A program made the position numbers and the translations under genes. Of a stretch of 64,000 nt of DNA, positions 1-7,245 are shown piece after piece. Origin of the DNA: Streptococcus sp. 'caviae' (GTDB lineage Bacteria > Bacillota > Bacilli > Lactobacillales > Streptococcaceae); contig NZ_MOWR01000005.1 of the NCBI RefSeq assembly GCF_001937065.1, forward strand, positions 1 through 64,000. The letters run 5' to 3'. Within the stretch, counting starts at the first letter, position 1, and each line of letters begins with the position of its first letter. The notes beneath the pieces were generated by a model. That model did no database searches. It was given only the letters and a program-made list of their open reading frames with translations, and was not told the DNA's origin.

Positions 1-38
1 CCCAGCCTCGTTCGGAGATTTTGAGACTTGGGCTCAAA

Positions 39-72
39 ATCTTAATTGAACACAGGCTGCGGATTGTATCTT
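39..72 (+). repeat. Partial copy of an intergenic repeat module
   Basis: The stretch contains ATCTTAATTGAACACAGGCT followed a few bases later by TTGTATCTT. The same two word types border the hairpin modules in the gap at 34809-35087, where they read TAATTGAACACGGGCT and TTGTATCTTA. This is therefore another copy, partly degraded, of the same dispersed non-coding repeat family. No coding potential is seen in the first 260 bases. Confidence 0.55.
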
Positions 73-110
73 GAACTTAGGTATGAAATTCCAAAGGAAG
101 TTGCTGCGAC

Positions 111-149
111 GATTGCCGTTAGAAATCGATACTATTTCTAACGGCAATC
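111..149. repeat. Perfect 16-bp inverted repeat (hairpin)
   Basis: Arms GATTGCCGTTAGAAAT (111-126) and ATTTCTAACGGCAATC (134-149) are exact reverse complements around a 7-base loop. No T-run follows, so it is not a typical intrinsic terminator. It lies just downstream of the repeat words at 39-72 and is probably the hairpin core of that repeat module. Confidence 0.7.
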
Positions 150-268
150 TAATGCAAAACCTAGTCAAAAGCTATAGCGTTGGCGTTTGGTTTTGCCGTC
201 CGTGCTACCTAAGGAAAGTATCATAACACAATAGTTCTTTTGATAAAAATTGACTTTTTCTTCAGTCT

Positions 269-294
269 GAAACACCTCATTGAGGTGTTTTTTA
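269..294 (+). terminator. Intrinsic terminator upstream of comX
   Basis: Arms AACACCTCA and TGAGGTGTT form a 9-bp stem followed by a run of Ts. It should end transcription from whatever lies left of the window and insulate the comX promoter. Confidence 0.8.
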
Positions 295-308
295 GTATAT
301 AATGAGAA

Positions 309-330
309 AACAGGACATTTATGTCCTGTT
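309..330. promoter_or_regulatory. ComR box (ECom box) of comX
   Basis: Arms AACAGGACAT and ATGTCCTGTT form a perfect palindrome around TT. This is the GACAT-N-ATGTC type of site bound by the Rgg-like regulator ComR with its peptide XIP in mutans, bovis and pyogenic streptococci. It sits 19 bases upstream of a TATAAT, the spacing expected for a ComR-activated promoter lacking a good -35 box. comR and comS are not in this window. Confidence 0.93.
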
Positions 331-349
331 CTTAAAATCGCTTTAGCTT

Positions 350-355
350 TATAAT
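350..355 (+). promoter_or_regulatory. -10 box of the comX promoter
   Basis: Consensus TATAAT 19 bases after the ComR box and about 32 bases before the comX start codon. No matching -35 hexamer is seen, consistent with dependence on ComR. Confidence 0.8.
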
Positions 356-387
356 GATGTCATCAAACAAAGGAGGGCATCGTAAAG

Positions 388-885
388 ATGGAAGAAGATT
401 TTGAAATTGCTTTTAATAAAGTTAAGCCGATTATATTTAAGCTGCAGCGCTGCTACTTTATTAAGCTGTGGACTCGGGAAGACTGGCAGCAAGAGGGAAT
501 GCTGGTTTTACATCAATTGTTAAAAGAACATCCTGAATTAGCTAAGGATGATGCAAAACTTTATGTTTATTTTAAAACGAGATTCTCGAATTATATTAAA
601 GATGTTTTGCGTCAGCAGGAAAGTCAAAAGCGTCGTTTTAACAAAATGCCTTATGATGAAATCAGTGAAGTGGCTCACTGTGTTTCTAGTGCAGGCATGC
701 AGCTGGATGAATATGTCTTATTTTATGACCGTTTAACGGCTTACAAGAAGGGACTGGATGAGAATCAGAAAGAGCAGTTTGAGCGTCTGGTCGCTGGGGA
801 ACGATTTTTGGGAAGGCAAAAAATGCTTAAAGATCTCAAGAAAAAATTGAGTGATTTCGATGACACCAGTTTAAGAGAACAGTAG
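388..885 (+). CDS. comX: Competence-specific alternative sigma factor SigX (ComX)
   Basis: A 165-residue sigma-70-like protein that directs RNA polymerase to cin-box promoters and so turns on the late competence genes (DNA uptake, ssbB, recombination). The length and the N-terminal MEEDFEIAFNKVKPI fit streptococcal ComX; residues 27-90 correspond to sigma region 2 (WTREDWQQEG, then a YFKTRFSNYIKDVLR helix), and the C-terminal third to region 4. The start is supported by AGGAGG at 371-376. It stands alone behind a ComR box. Likely targets in this window are comYA (cin-box 17720) and ssbB (cin-box 28372). In related genomes comX neighbours ispE; here an insertion sequence separates them. Confidence 0.94.
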   Translation: MEEDFEIAFNKVKPIIFKLQRCYFIKLWTREDWQQEGMLVLHQLLKEHPELAKDDAKLYVYFKTRFSNYIKDVLRQQESQKRRFNKMPYDEISEVAHCVSSAGMQLDEYVLFYDRLTAYKKGLDENQKEQFERLVAGERFLGRQKMLKDLKKKLSDFDDTSLREQ

Positions 886-981
886 GAAAAATTCTTTACT
901 GACCGCCTGCTGAATTAGTTTAATCTTGATTATCTTATGACAAAAAGGGAAGAGCTATCAAAAAGTTAATCAAACTGGGAC

Positions 982-1016
982 ACACAAAAGGAACTTTACA
1001 AAAGTTTTGTGTTTTT
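982..1016 (+). terminator. Probable comX terminator
   Basis: ACACAAAA and TTTTGTGT form an 8-bp stem followed by TTTTC. It lies about 100 bases after the comX stop and before the insertion sequence. The stem is AT-rich, so strength is uncertain. No gene is seen in 886-1060. Confidence 0.55.
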
Positions 1017-1130
1017 CTTGCATGGACAGCAAAAGATCTAAAACAAAAGGCTGAGATAATTGATATACTCCCCATATAGTGGACAGTGAAAAAACAAAAA
1101 TTCACTAGAAACTATAAGGGGAGTTTTCGT

Positions 1131-1817
1131 ATGTCTAAAAGAAGTCAAAAATCAATAGAGGAAAAGTTAGAAATCGTACGACTTTATTTAGAACAAGGAG
1201 TCTCTATGTCCACCCTAGTAAAGTCTTATGGAGTGAGTGATATCACCATTAGAACTTGGGTTCGTAAATACATGTATGCAGGCAAATAGGAGCTAAAAGA
1301 AAGTCAAACTTGGAAGCACTATAGCCAAGAGCTGAAAGAACAAGCAGTTCATGATTATCTTAATGGAAAAGGGTCAACGTATACTATTTGTGACAGGTAT
1401 CAAATATCCTCTAAAAGTGTTCTCGAAAAGTGGATAAAACGGTATACTAGTGGTAAAGAAATCAAAGCAACTAGTAAAGGACTCAGTCGTATGAAACAGG
1501 GACGTAAAACCACTTTTGAAGAACGTGTGGAGATTGTCAATTTCACTATTGCTCATGATAAGGACTATCAGGCAGCGATTGAGAAATATGGCATTTCCTA
1601 CCAACAAGTTTATTCTTGGGTGAGGAAGTTTGAGAAGGATGGTAGTCAAGGACTTTTAGACCGCAGAGGTAAAGGGTTAGAAAGTAAGCCGAACCTTACC
1701 CCAGAAGAAGAGATGCAGCTCAAAATCAAGCAACTAGAAGAACGCAATCGTTCCCTTGAGATGGAGGTAGGACTGCTAAAAAAGTTACAAGAAATCAGAC
1801 GCAGAAACCGACGGTAA
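1131..1817 (+). pseudogene. IS3-family transposase OrfA, interrupted by an in-frame TAG
   Basis: Reading from ATG 1131 gives a helix-turn-helix DNA-binding protein (SIEEKLEIVRLYLEQG, then a VSDITIRTWVRKY recognition helix). It stops at TAG 1287-1289. The same frame then continues without further stops to 1817, carrying two more helix-turn-helix units and a leucine-rich coiled coil (QLEERNRSLEMEVGLLKKL) typical of OrfA. Upstream and downstream parts share a frame, so this is a point nonsense mutation, not an indel. Restart at ATG 1491 could still give a 108-residue C-terminal piece. The slippery heptamer for the OrfAB fusion is intact. Confidence 0.82.
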
Positions 1818-1831
1818 GACTTGGACGTTAC

Positions 1832-2701
1832 TTGGAAGCCTTTCAAGCTATTCAAGATTATTCTGCTAAACATCATGAAGGCTCTATTAGCCAGTTATGC
1901 CAATTGCTTGGTGTCTCTCGGTCAGGTTATTACAAATGGCTCAATCACAAGGAAACGACATCTGAGAAGACGAATCAAACACTATTAGAGAGCATTAAGG
2001 AACTTCATGCCAAACACAGAGGAATTTTAGGTTATCGTCGAATGACACGATTTGTCAACCGCCAACTTGGGACAACTTATAACAAGAAGCGAATCAGGAG
2101 GCTCATGCGAATTTTAGGAACTTCCTCAATTATTCGCCGCTCTAGAGGCTACTGCACAAAGACTAGCTTCGTCAACATTGAAGAGAACCTTCTTAATCGA
2201 GAGTTTACAGCTCAGTCACCTAATCAGAAGTGGTGTACAGATGTGACCTTCTTGCAATATGGATTAGGTTGTAAGGCTTATTTAAGTGCTATTAAAGACC
2301 TTTATGACGGCTCTATCGTAGCTTACCATATCAGTAAGCATAATGATAATCTACTTGTTATGGAAAATCTAAGAATGGCAATGGAGATTAACCCAGGAGC
2401 CACGCCACTGCTCCATAGTGATCGAGGTTCCCAATACACTTCACGGGAATACCGAATGGTAACGACACAATATCAGATGACACGCTCTATGTCACGAGTT
2501 GGAAAATGCATTGACAATGCCCCAATTGAGAGTTTCTTTGGTCACTTTAAAACGGAATGTTATGATTTGAAGACCTACAAGACATTTGAGGAGTTAGTCG
2601 CTGATAGTGATGACTATATCTATTTTTACAACAATGAACGTTTTCAAGAGAAGCACAACGGCCTTGCCCCTCTTGAAGTGAGGAACAAGGCCGTTGTTTA
2701 A
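1832..2701 (+). CDS. IS3-family transposase OrfB (DDE integrase core)
   Basis: This 289-residue ORF is the catalytic half of the transposase. The DDE residues are visible in order: Asp in WCTDVTFLQYG, Asp in LLHSDRGSQYT, and Glu in IDNAPIESFFGHFKTE. An HTH_21-type segment precedes the rve domain (HRGILGYRRMTRFVNR). The nominal start is TTG 1832, but the frame is open from the A_AAA_AAG at 1778-1784, so the natural product is an OrfAB fusion made by -1 frameshifting. Because orfA has a stop, only fusions initiated downstream of that stop could form. The catalytic domain itself looks intact. Confidence 0.9.
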   Translation: MEAFQAIQDYSAKHHEGSISQLCQLLGVSRSGYYKWLNHKETTSEKTNQTLLESIKELHAKHRGILGYRRMTRFVNRQLGTTYNKKRIRRLMRILGTSSIIRRSRGYCTKTSFVNIEENLLNREFTAQSPNQKWCTDVTFLQYGLGCKAYLSAIKDLYDGSIVAYHISKHNDNLLVMENLRMAMEINPGATPLLHSDRGSQYTSREYRMVTTQYQMTRSMSRVGKCIDNAPIESFFGHFKTECYDLKTYKTFEELVADSDDYIYFYNNERFQEKHNGLAPLEVRNKAVV

Positions 2702-2836
2702 TCTTTTATTATTTCATTGTCTACTTGACAGGGAGCAGTTCAATCTATGTCAGTCTTTTTACATGTCATTTGGCTGTTTTAGACTGGGGAAAACTTCGCT
2801 TTTATGCGGTTTGGCAGAGCACACAAGAGAAGTTTT

Positions 2837-2845
2837 TGGTATAAT
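2837..2845 (+). promoter_or_regulatory. Extended -10 promoter of ispE
   Basis: TGGTATAAT is an extended -10 element about 30 bases before the ispE start and about 95 bases beyond the IS end. The gene therefore keeps its own promoter despite the IS insertion. Confidence 0.6.
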
Positions 2846-2875
2846 GAATATAATCATTCACAAGAAAGGCATGAT

Positions 2876-3724
2876 ATGGAAATTGTTGAGAAAGCTCCTG
2901 CTAAAATCAATCTTGGTCTTGATATTGCCGGCAAGCGTCAGGATGGTTTTCACGAACTGTCAATGATTATGGTCAGTGTTGACTTAAATGATTATGTTAC
3001 AATTACTGAAATCGCTGAAGATCAGGTCATCGTCAATTCCAATAGCTGTAAGCTGCCTTTGAATAGTAAAAACGATGTTTGCAAGGCTGCTCAGCTTTTG
3101 AAAGATCGCTACCAGATTAGTACCGGCCTTGAAATAACACTTCAAAAATCGATTCCTATATGTGCTGGCCTAGGCGGAGGTTCCAGTGATGCTGCTGCGA
3201 CCCTGCGTGCTCTTAACCGTTTATGGGAGCTTAACTTATCAGAAGAAGAGCTGATTGAAATTGGCTTTGAAATTGGAAGTGATGTTCCTTATTGCATCAA
3301 AGGCGGCTGTGCTCTTATTTCGGGCAAGGGAGAGATTGTCGAAAATCTGCCCAGCTCTTTGTCGGCCTGGGTGGTCTTGGTTAAGCCCGACTTCGGCATC
3401 TCCACAAGGACGATTTTCAAAGAAATTAACACAGAGACTATTTCTCGTGTCAATATTGATGCTTTAAAAGAGGCTATTCTGACAGATTCCTATGACGATG
3501 TGCTGCAATTCATGGGCAATTCACTTGAGGATATTACCATTGCCAGGAAACCTTTTATCCAAAAAATTAAGGATCGTATGGACAAATGCGGTGCTGACAT
3601 TTCTTTGATGACAGGCAGCGGGCCGACAGTTTTTGCCCTTTGCCGGACTGAAAAACGCGCCAACCGCGTTGTTAACAGTATGAAGGGCTTTTGCAAGGAA
3701 GTTTATAAGGTGAGAATAATATAA
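2876..3724 (+). CDS. ispE: 4-diphosphocytidyl-2-C-methyl-D-erythritol kinase homologue (GHMP kinase)
   Basis: A 282-residue GHMP-superfamily kinase. It begins MEIVEKAPAKINLGLDI (the APAKINLxL motif of IspE), carries the phosphate-binding GLGGGSSDAA at about residues 97-106 and the C-terminal MTGSGPTVFAL motif. In MEP-pathway bacteria IspE phosphorylates CDP-methylerythritol. Streptococci make isoprenoids by the mevalonate pathway, and no other MEP gene is present here, so the physiological substrate is unclear; the gene is nevertheless conserved beside adcR in related streptococci. ATG 2876 is preferred over an upstream start at 2804 because the motif begins immediately after it and AAAGG lies upstream. 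Confidence 0.9.
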   Translation: MEIVEKAPAKINLGLDIAGKRQDGFHELSMIMVSVDLNDYVTITEIAEDQVIVNSNSCKLPLNSKNDVCKAAQLLKDRYQISTGLEITLQKSIPICAGLGGGSSDAAATLRALNRLWELNLSEEELIEIGFEIGSDVPYCIKGGCALISGKGEIVENLPSSLSAWVVLVKPDFGISTRTIFKEINTETISRVNIDALKEAILTDSYDDVLQFMGNSLEDITIARKPFIQKIKDRMDKCGADISLMTGSGPTVFALCRTEKRANRVVNSMKGFCKEVYKVRII

Positions 3725-3783
3725 AAAGAATCAATTTCATTTGCTTCTTTTTTTTATTTATGGTAAGATTAAGCGATAAATAA

Positions 3784-3795
3784 TTAACCGGTTAA
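3784..3795. promoter_or_regulatory. AdcR zinc-responsive operator
   Basis: TTAACCGGTTAA is a perfect palindrome matching the AdcR box (TTAACYRGTTAA). It lies 17 bases before adcR, so AdcR-Zn should autoregulate adcRCB. Confidence 0.93.
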
Positions 3796-3811
3796 TTAAA
3801 AGGAGGGAGCT

Positions 3812-4252
3812 ATGGCATTAGGACAGGAAATTGATCGCTTGATCAATCAGATTCTTTTAAAGGCTGAAAATCAGCACGAACTGCTGATCGGATCTTGCCA
3901 AAGTGAGATTAAGCTGACTAATACTCAGGAGCACATCTTGATGCTGCTGTCACAGGAAAATCTGACCAATTCAGACTTGGCCAAACGCTTGAATGTGAGC
4001 CAGGCAGCGGTGACGAAGGCAGTCAAATCGCTTGTGAAGCAGGAGATGCTGGAGTCTATCAAAGATAAGGCTGATGCGAGGGTGACTTATTTTCGTCTGA
4101 CGGACTTGGCTAAGCCTATTGCTCAGGAACACGAGCACCATCATGCTTTGACGCTATCGGTTTATAATCATCTCTTAGACACCTTTTCAAAAGAGGAACA
4201 GGCTGTTATCAGTCGCTTTTTAACTGCCTTAAGTGAGGAATTAAAGGAGTAG
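3812..4252 (+). CDS. adcR: Zinc-responsive MarR-family repressor AdcR
   Basis: A 146-residue MarR-family regulator that represses zinc uptake genes when loaded with Zn(II). The winged helix is at about residues 36-100 ([21 protein letters not shown] recognition region, then the wing). Metal ligands known from pneumococcal AdcR are conserved with a one-residue offset: Glu23, Cys29, Glu40-His41 and the EHEHHH run near residue 106. AGGAGGG precedes ATG 3812. First gene of adcRCB; its stop and the adcC start are only 2 bases apart. Confidence 0.94.
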   Translation: MALGQEIDRLINQILLKAENQHELLIGSCQSEIKLTNTQEHILMLLSQENLTNSDLAKRLNVSQAAVTKAVKSLVKQEMLESIKDKADARVTYFRLTDLAKPIAQEHEHHHALTLSVYNHLLDTFSKEEQAVISRFLTALSEELKE

Positions 4253-4254
4253 CT

Positions 4255-4965
4255 GTGCGATATATTACTGTTAAAAATCTATCTTACCAATACGATTCAG
4301 AACCTGTTTTAGAAGGGATTACCTATCATTTGGACAGCGGTGAATTTGTCACTTTAACGGGTGAAAACGGAGCCGCCAAATCAACGTTAATCAAGGCCAC
4401 TCTGGGTATTTTAAAGCCCAAGGTTGGTTCTGTGGAATTTTCTAAAACAAATGTAGCTGGTAAAAAATTACGTCTGGCCTATCTGCCTCAGCAGATTGCC
4501 AGTTTTAATGCTGGTTTTCCAAGCACGGTTTACGAATTTGTTAAATCAGGCCGTTACCCCAGAAATGGCTGGTTCAGAAGGCTGACAAAGCATGATGAGG
4601 AGCATGTTAAGGCTAGTTTGGAATCCGTCGGTATGTGGGAAAATCGTCATAAGCCTATTGGCAGTCTTTCCGGCGGACAAAAGCAGCGTGCTGTTATCGC
4701 CAGAATGTTTGCCAGTGATCCTGACATTTTTGTGTTAGACGAGCCTACGACCGGCATGGATGCAGGAACAACAGAAACCTTTTATGAGTTAATGCATCAC
4801 AGTGCTCATCGGCACAGCAAGGCGGTCTTGATGATTACGCATGATCCTGAGGAAGTCAAAAAGTACGCCGACCGAAATATTCATTTGGTAAGAAATCAAG
4901 ACTTGCCTTGGCGCTGCTTTAACATCCATGACAAAGATAAGGGGGAAAAAGATGATGTTAAGTGA
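4255..4965 (+). CDS. adcC: Zinc ABC transporter ATP-binding protein AdcC
   Basis: A 236-residue ATPase energising AdcB for zinc (and manganese-type metal) import. Walker A is GENGAAKST, a form typical of AdcC in which the usual third glycine is Ala. The signature is [14 protein letters not shown], Walker [12 protein letters not shown], and the H-loop MITHDPEEV. The GTG start at 4255 fits the family N-terminus [14 protein letters not shown], with AAAGGAG just upstream. Its 3' end overlaps the adcB start. Confidence 0.95.
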   Translation: MRYITVKNLSYQYDSEPVLEGITYHLDSGEFVTLTGENGAAKSTLIKATLGILKPKVGSVEFSKTNVAGKKLRLAYLPQQIASFNAGFPSTVYEFVKSGRYPRNGWFRRLTKHDEEHVKASLESVGMWENRHKPIGSLSGGQKQRAVIARMFASDPDIFVLDEPTTGMDAGTTETFYELMHHSAHRHSKAVLMITHDPEEVKKYADRNIHLVRNQDLPWRCFNIHDKDKGEKDDVK

Positions 4966-5767
4966 TATATTAGCTTATGATTTCATGCAGCGTGCCTTAC
5001 TTGCTGTTGTGGCAATCAGTCTCTTTGCTCCGATTTTGGGGCTCTTTCTCATTTTGCGCCGCCAGAGCCTGATGAGCGATACCCTGAGCCACGTCTCTTT
5101 GGCCGGGGTTGCTTTTGGGGTTTTACTGGGAATTTCTCCGACCTGGACGACACTTTTAGTGGTTACTTTGGCTGCTGTCGTGCTTGAATATCTGCGTACG
5201 GTTTACCGTCACTACATGGAGATTGCAACAGCTATTCTGATGTCGATGGGCTTAGCACTTTCTTTAATTGTTATGAGTAAGGCTGGTGATGCCAGCAACG
5301 TCAGTTTGGAACAGTACCTTTTTGGTTCTATTATTACGATTAGTTTTGAACAGGTGGTTGCCCTCTTTGCCATTGCTGCGATTGTCTTAATTCTCACTGT
5401 CTGCTTTATTCGTCCTATGTATATTCTAACTTTTGATGAGGATACCGCTTTTGTGGATGGGCTGCCTGTTCGGCTGATGTCCATTTTATTCAATGTGGTT
5501 ACAGGAGTGGCTATTGCTCTGACGATTCCGGCAGCCGGTGCCCTTTTGGTATCAACGATTATGGTCTTGCCTGCCAGCATTGCAATGCGATTGGGAAAAA
5601 GTTTTAAAACCGTTATTGCTCTGGGAATTCTGATTGGTTTCATGGGAATGGTGTCCGGCATCTTTATTTCTTATTTGGCAGAAACTCCCGCCAGTGCAAC
5701 TATAACCATGATTTTCATTGCTATTTTCTTGCTTGTCGGTCTTTTGAACCGGCTGATAAAAGATTAA
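4952..5767 (+). CDS. adcB: Zinc ABC transporter permease AdcB
   Basis: A 271-residue ABC-3 family permease with about eight hydrophobic segments, beginning [17 protein letters not shown]. It forms the membrane channel for AdcC; the zinc-binding lipoprotein AdcA is encoded elsewhere. The start at 4952 (or the adjacent ATG 4955) follows a GGGGG tract and overlaps the end of adcC by 14 bases, consistent with translational coupling. The operon ends at the shared terminator at 5779-5820. Confidence 0.94.
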   Translation: MMLSDILAYDFMQRALLAVVAISLFAPILGLFLILRRQSLMSDTLSHVSLAGVAFGVLLGISPTWTTLLVVTLAAVVLEYLRTVYRHYMEIATAILMSMGLALSLIVMSKAGDASNVSLEQYLFGSIITISFEQVVALFAIAAIVLILTVCFIRPMYILTFDEDTAFVDGLPVRLMSILFNVVTGVAIALTIPAAGALLVSTIMVLPASIAMRLGKSFKTVIALGILIGFMGMVSGIFISYLAETPASATITMIFIAIFLLVGLLNRLIKD

Positions 5768-5778
5768 ACAGATTTAAA

Positions 5779-5820
5779 AAAGAGTGACCTAAAATCAACA
5801 TTTTTTAGGTCACTTTCTTT
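5779..5820. terminator. Bidirectional terminator between adcB and tyrS
   Basis: GTGACCTAAAA and TTTTAGGTCAC form an 11-bp stem with a T-run on both strands. It serves convergent adcB (plus) and tyrS (minus). Confidence 0.85.
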
Positions 5821-5829
5821 ATTGGGCTG

Positions 5830-7086
5830 TTAATAAGTTAAGACAAAATATTTCTTCTTACCGCGGCGGATAACAGTTAGTTCATGATCAATTTTGTCTT
5901 GGTCAGATAATTGATAATCTAAGTCCTGAATGCGTTCGCCGTTGATATAAATAGCGCCGTTTTGCACATCTTCGCGAGCCTGGCGTTTAGAATTGACAAT
6001 ACCAGTAGCGACTAAAATATCAATAATATTAAGGCTGTCCTCTGATTTCACCGCATAGTTAGGCACATTGCTGAGGCCTTGTTTGAGTTCTTTAGCAGAA
6101 AGGCTCTTGATATTTCCTGCAAAGAGCTGTTCGGTAATTTTTACAGCTTCTTTGTAAGCTTCTTCACCGTGAACGAAGGTGACAACTTCTTTTGCCAATG
6201 TTTTTTGTGCTAAACGTTCATGAGGAGCTGCTTCGAATTTGAGACGAATATCTTCAATTTCATCCAGAGACAGGAAGGTAAAAATTTTCAGGAAACGCAC
6301 AGCATCAGCATCCATAACATTCAGCCAGAATTGATACATTTCATAAGGAGACGTCTTGTCGGCATCCAGCCAGACAGCATTGCCTTCTGATTTGCCAAAT
6401 TTTTTGCCGGTAGCATCTGTGATCAAAGGAACAGTAATCACATGTCCCTGCGCGTCAGCCTTACGGCGAAGCAGTTCAGTACCGGCAGTCATATTGCCCC
6501 ACTGATCAGAGCCGCCGATTTGCAGGGTCACACCGTATTTTTGATTGAGAACATAAAAATCATAGGCCTGCATAATTTGGTAGGCAAATTCAGTATATGA
6601 AATTCCGGTTTCAATGCGTTTTTTCACAGATTCCTTGCTCATCATATAGTTGACTGTGAAATATTTGCCGACATCGCGCAGGAAATCAATAAAGCTGACA
6701 GATTCAAACCAGTCATAGTTGTTAACCATCTGCGCTTTGTTATCACCGTTTTCAAACTCAATAAAACGCTCCAGCTGGCTGCGAATGCTTTCAACCCAGC
6801 CTTTGACAGTCTCCTTAGTCTGAAGGCTACGTTCATCATCTTTAAAGGAAGGATCGCCAATCAAGCCGGTAGCTCCTCCTACGAGCGGATAAGGTTTATG
6901 TCCGGCTAACTGCAGATGCTTCATGACCAAAATGGGTACCAGATGACCTAGATGGAGGCTGTCTGCTGTTGGATCATAGCCTGAATAAAAAGAGACATGC
7001 CCTTCATCCAACGCTTTTTTCAGGGCCTCTTCATCAGTAGTTTGAAAGACTAAGCCGCGTGCTTTGAGTTCTTCAAAAATAGTCAT
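5830..7086 (-). CDS. tyrS: Tyrosyl-tRNA synthetase
   Basis: A 418-residue class I aminoacyl-tRNA synthetase that charges tRNA-Tyr. Visible motifs are the HIGH-type HLGH after YDPTADSL, the KMSKS-type KFGKSEG, and a C-terminal S4 RNA-binding domain ([19 protein letters not shown]). The start at 7086 was chosen because [11 protein letters not shown] is the family N-terminus and GGAGAAAAG precedes it; the longer frame to 7194 adds unrelated residues. No T-box leader is visible upstream. It is divergent from pbp1b, as in other streptococci. Confidence 0.96.
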   Translation of the reverse strand: MTIFEELKARGLVFQTTDEEALKKALDEGHVSFYSGYDPTADSLHLGHLVPILVMKHLQLAGHKPYPLVGGATGLIGDPSFKDDERSLQTKETVKGWVESIRSQLERFIEFENGDNKAQMVNNYDWFESVSFIDFLRDVGKYFTVNYMMSKESVKKRIETGISYTEFAYQIMQAYDFYVLNQKYGVTLQIGGSDQWGNMTAGTELLRRKADAQGHVITVPLITDATGKKFGKSEGNAVWLDADKTSPYEMYQFWLNVMDADAVRFLKIFTFLSLDEIEDIRLKFEAAPHERLAQKTLAKEVVTFVHGEEAYKEAVKITEQLFAGNIKSLSAKELKQGLSNVPNYAVKSEDSLNIIDILVATGIVNSKRQAREDVQNGAIYINGERIQDLDYQLSDQDKIDHELTVIRRGKKKYFVLTY

Positions 7087-7120
7087 AGCTTTTCTCCATA
7101 TTCTTATAACATTACAAAGC

Positions 7121-7150
7121 ATTATATCAAAAACAACAGGGGCTGTGCAA
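7121..7150 (-). promoter_or_regulatory. tyrS promoter
   Basis: On the minus strand TTGCAC (7150-7145) and TATAAT (7126-7121) are separated by 18 bases, about 35 bases before the tyrS start. Confidence 0.7.
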
Positions 7151-7218
7151 GTTCTTATGAAAGAGGAAGAAAATAATTGACTTGATAGGAACATCGGCTA
7201 TGTTAAAAATAATAAATT

Positions 7219-7227
7219 TGATATAAT
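7219..7227 (+). promoter_or_regulatory. Extended -10 promoter of pbp1b
   Basis: TGATATAAT lies about 18 bases before the pbp1b ATG. No good -35 was found at the right distance. GAGGT follows as the ribosome binding site. Confidence 0.6.
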
Positions 7228-7245
7228 GTAAACTGAGGTATTGTT

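Larger units (their letters stand above)
1061..2742 (+). mobile_element. IS3-family insertion sequence (IS150-like), about 1.68 kb
   Basis: The element has orfA and orfB in the IS3 arrangement with an A_AAA_AAG slippery heptamer at 1778-1784 for -1 frameshifting. Imperfect terminal inverted repeats are visible: TGATATACTCCCC at the left and, read on the minus strand from 2742, TGAACTGCTCCCT, with further similarity inward (GTGGACAGTGAAA against GTAGACAATGAAA). The exact ends are inferred from the TG starts; no clear target duplication was found. It inserted between comX and ispE. A premature stop in orfA suggests that it no longer makes its own transposase. Confidence 0.85.

Noticed and set aside
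1..60. Possible end of an rRNA or tRNA gene at the window start
   Set aside because: No tRNA arms, CCA or rRNA end sequence could be matched; the bases fit the dispersed repeat family better.
1374..1876. Minus-strand frames inside the insertion sequence
   Set aside because: Antisense shadows of the transposase genes with no independent signals.
7087..7245. T-box leader for tyrS (and likewise for leuS at 62920-63124)
   Set aside because: No T-box sequence or specifier loop is visible, and both promoters lie too close to their start codons.
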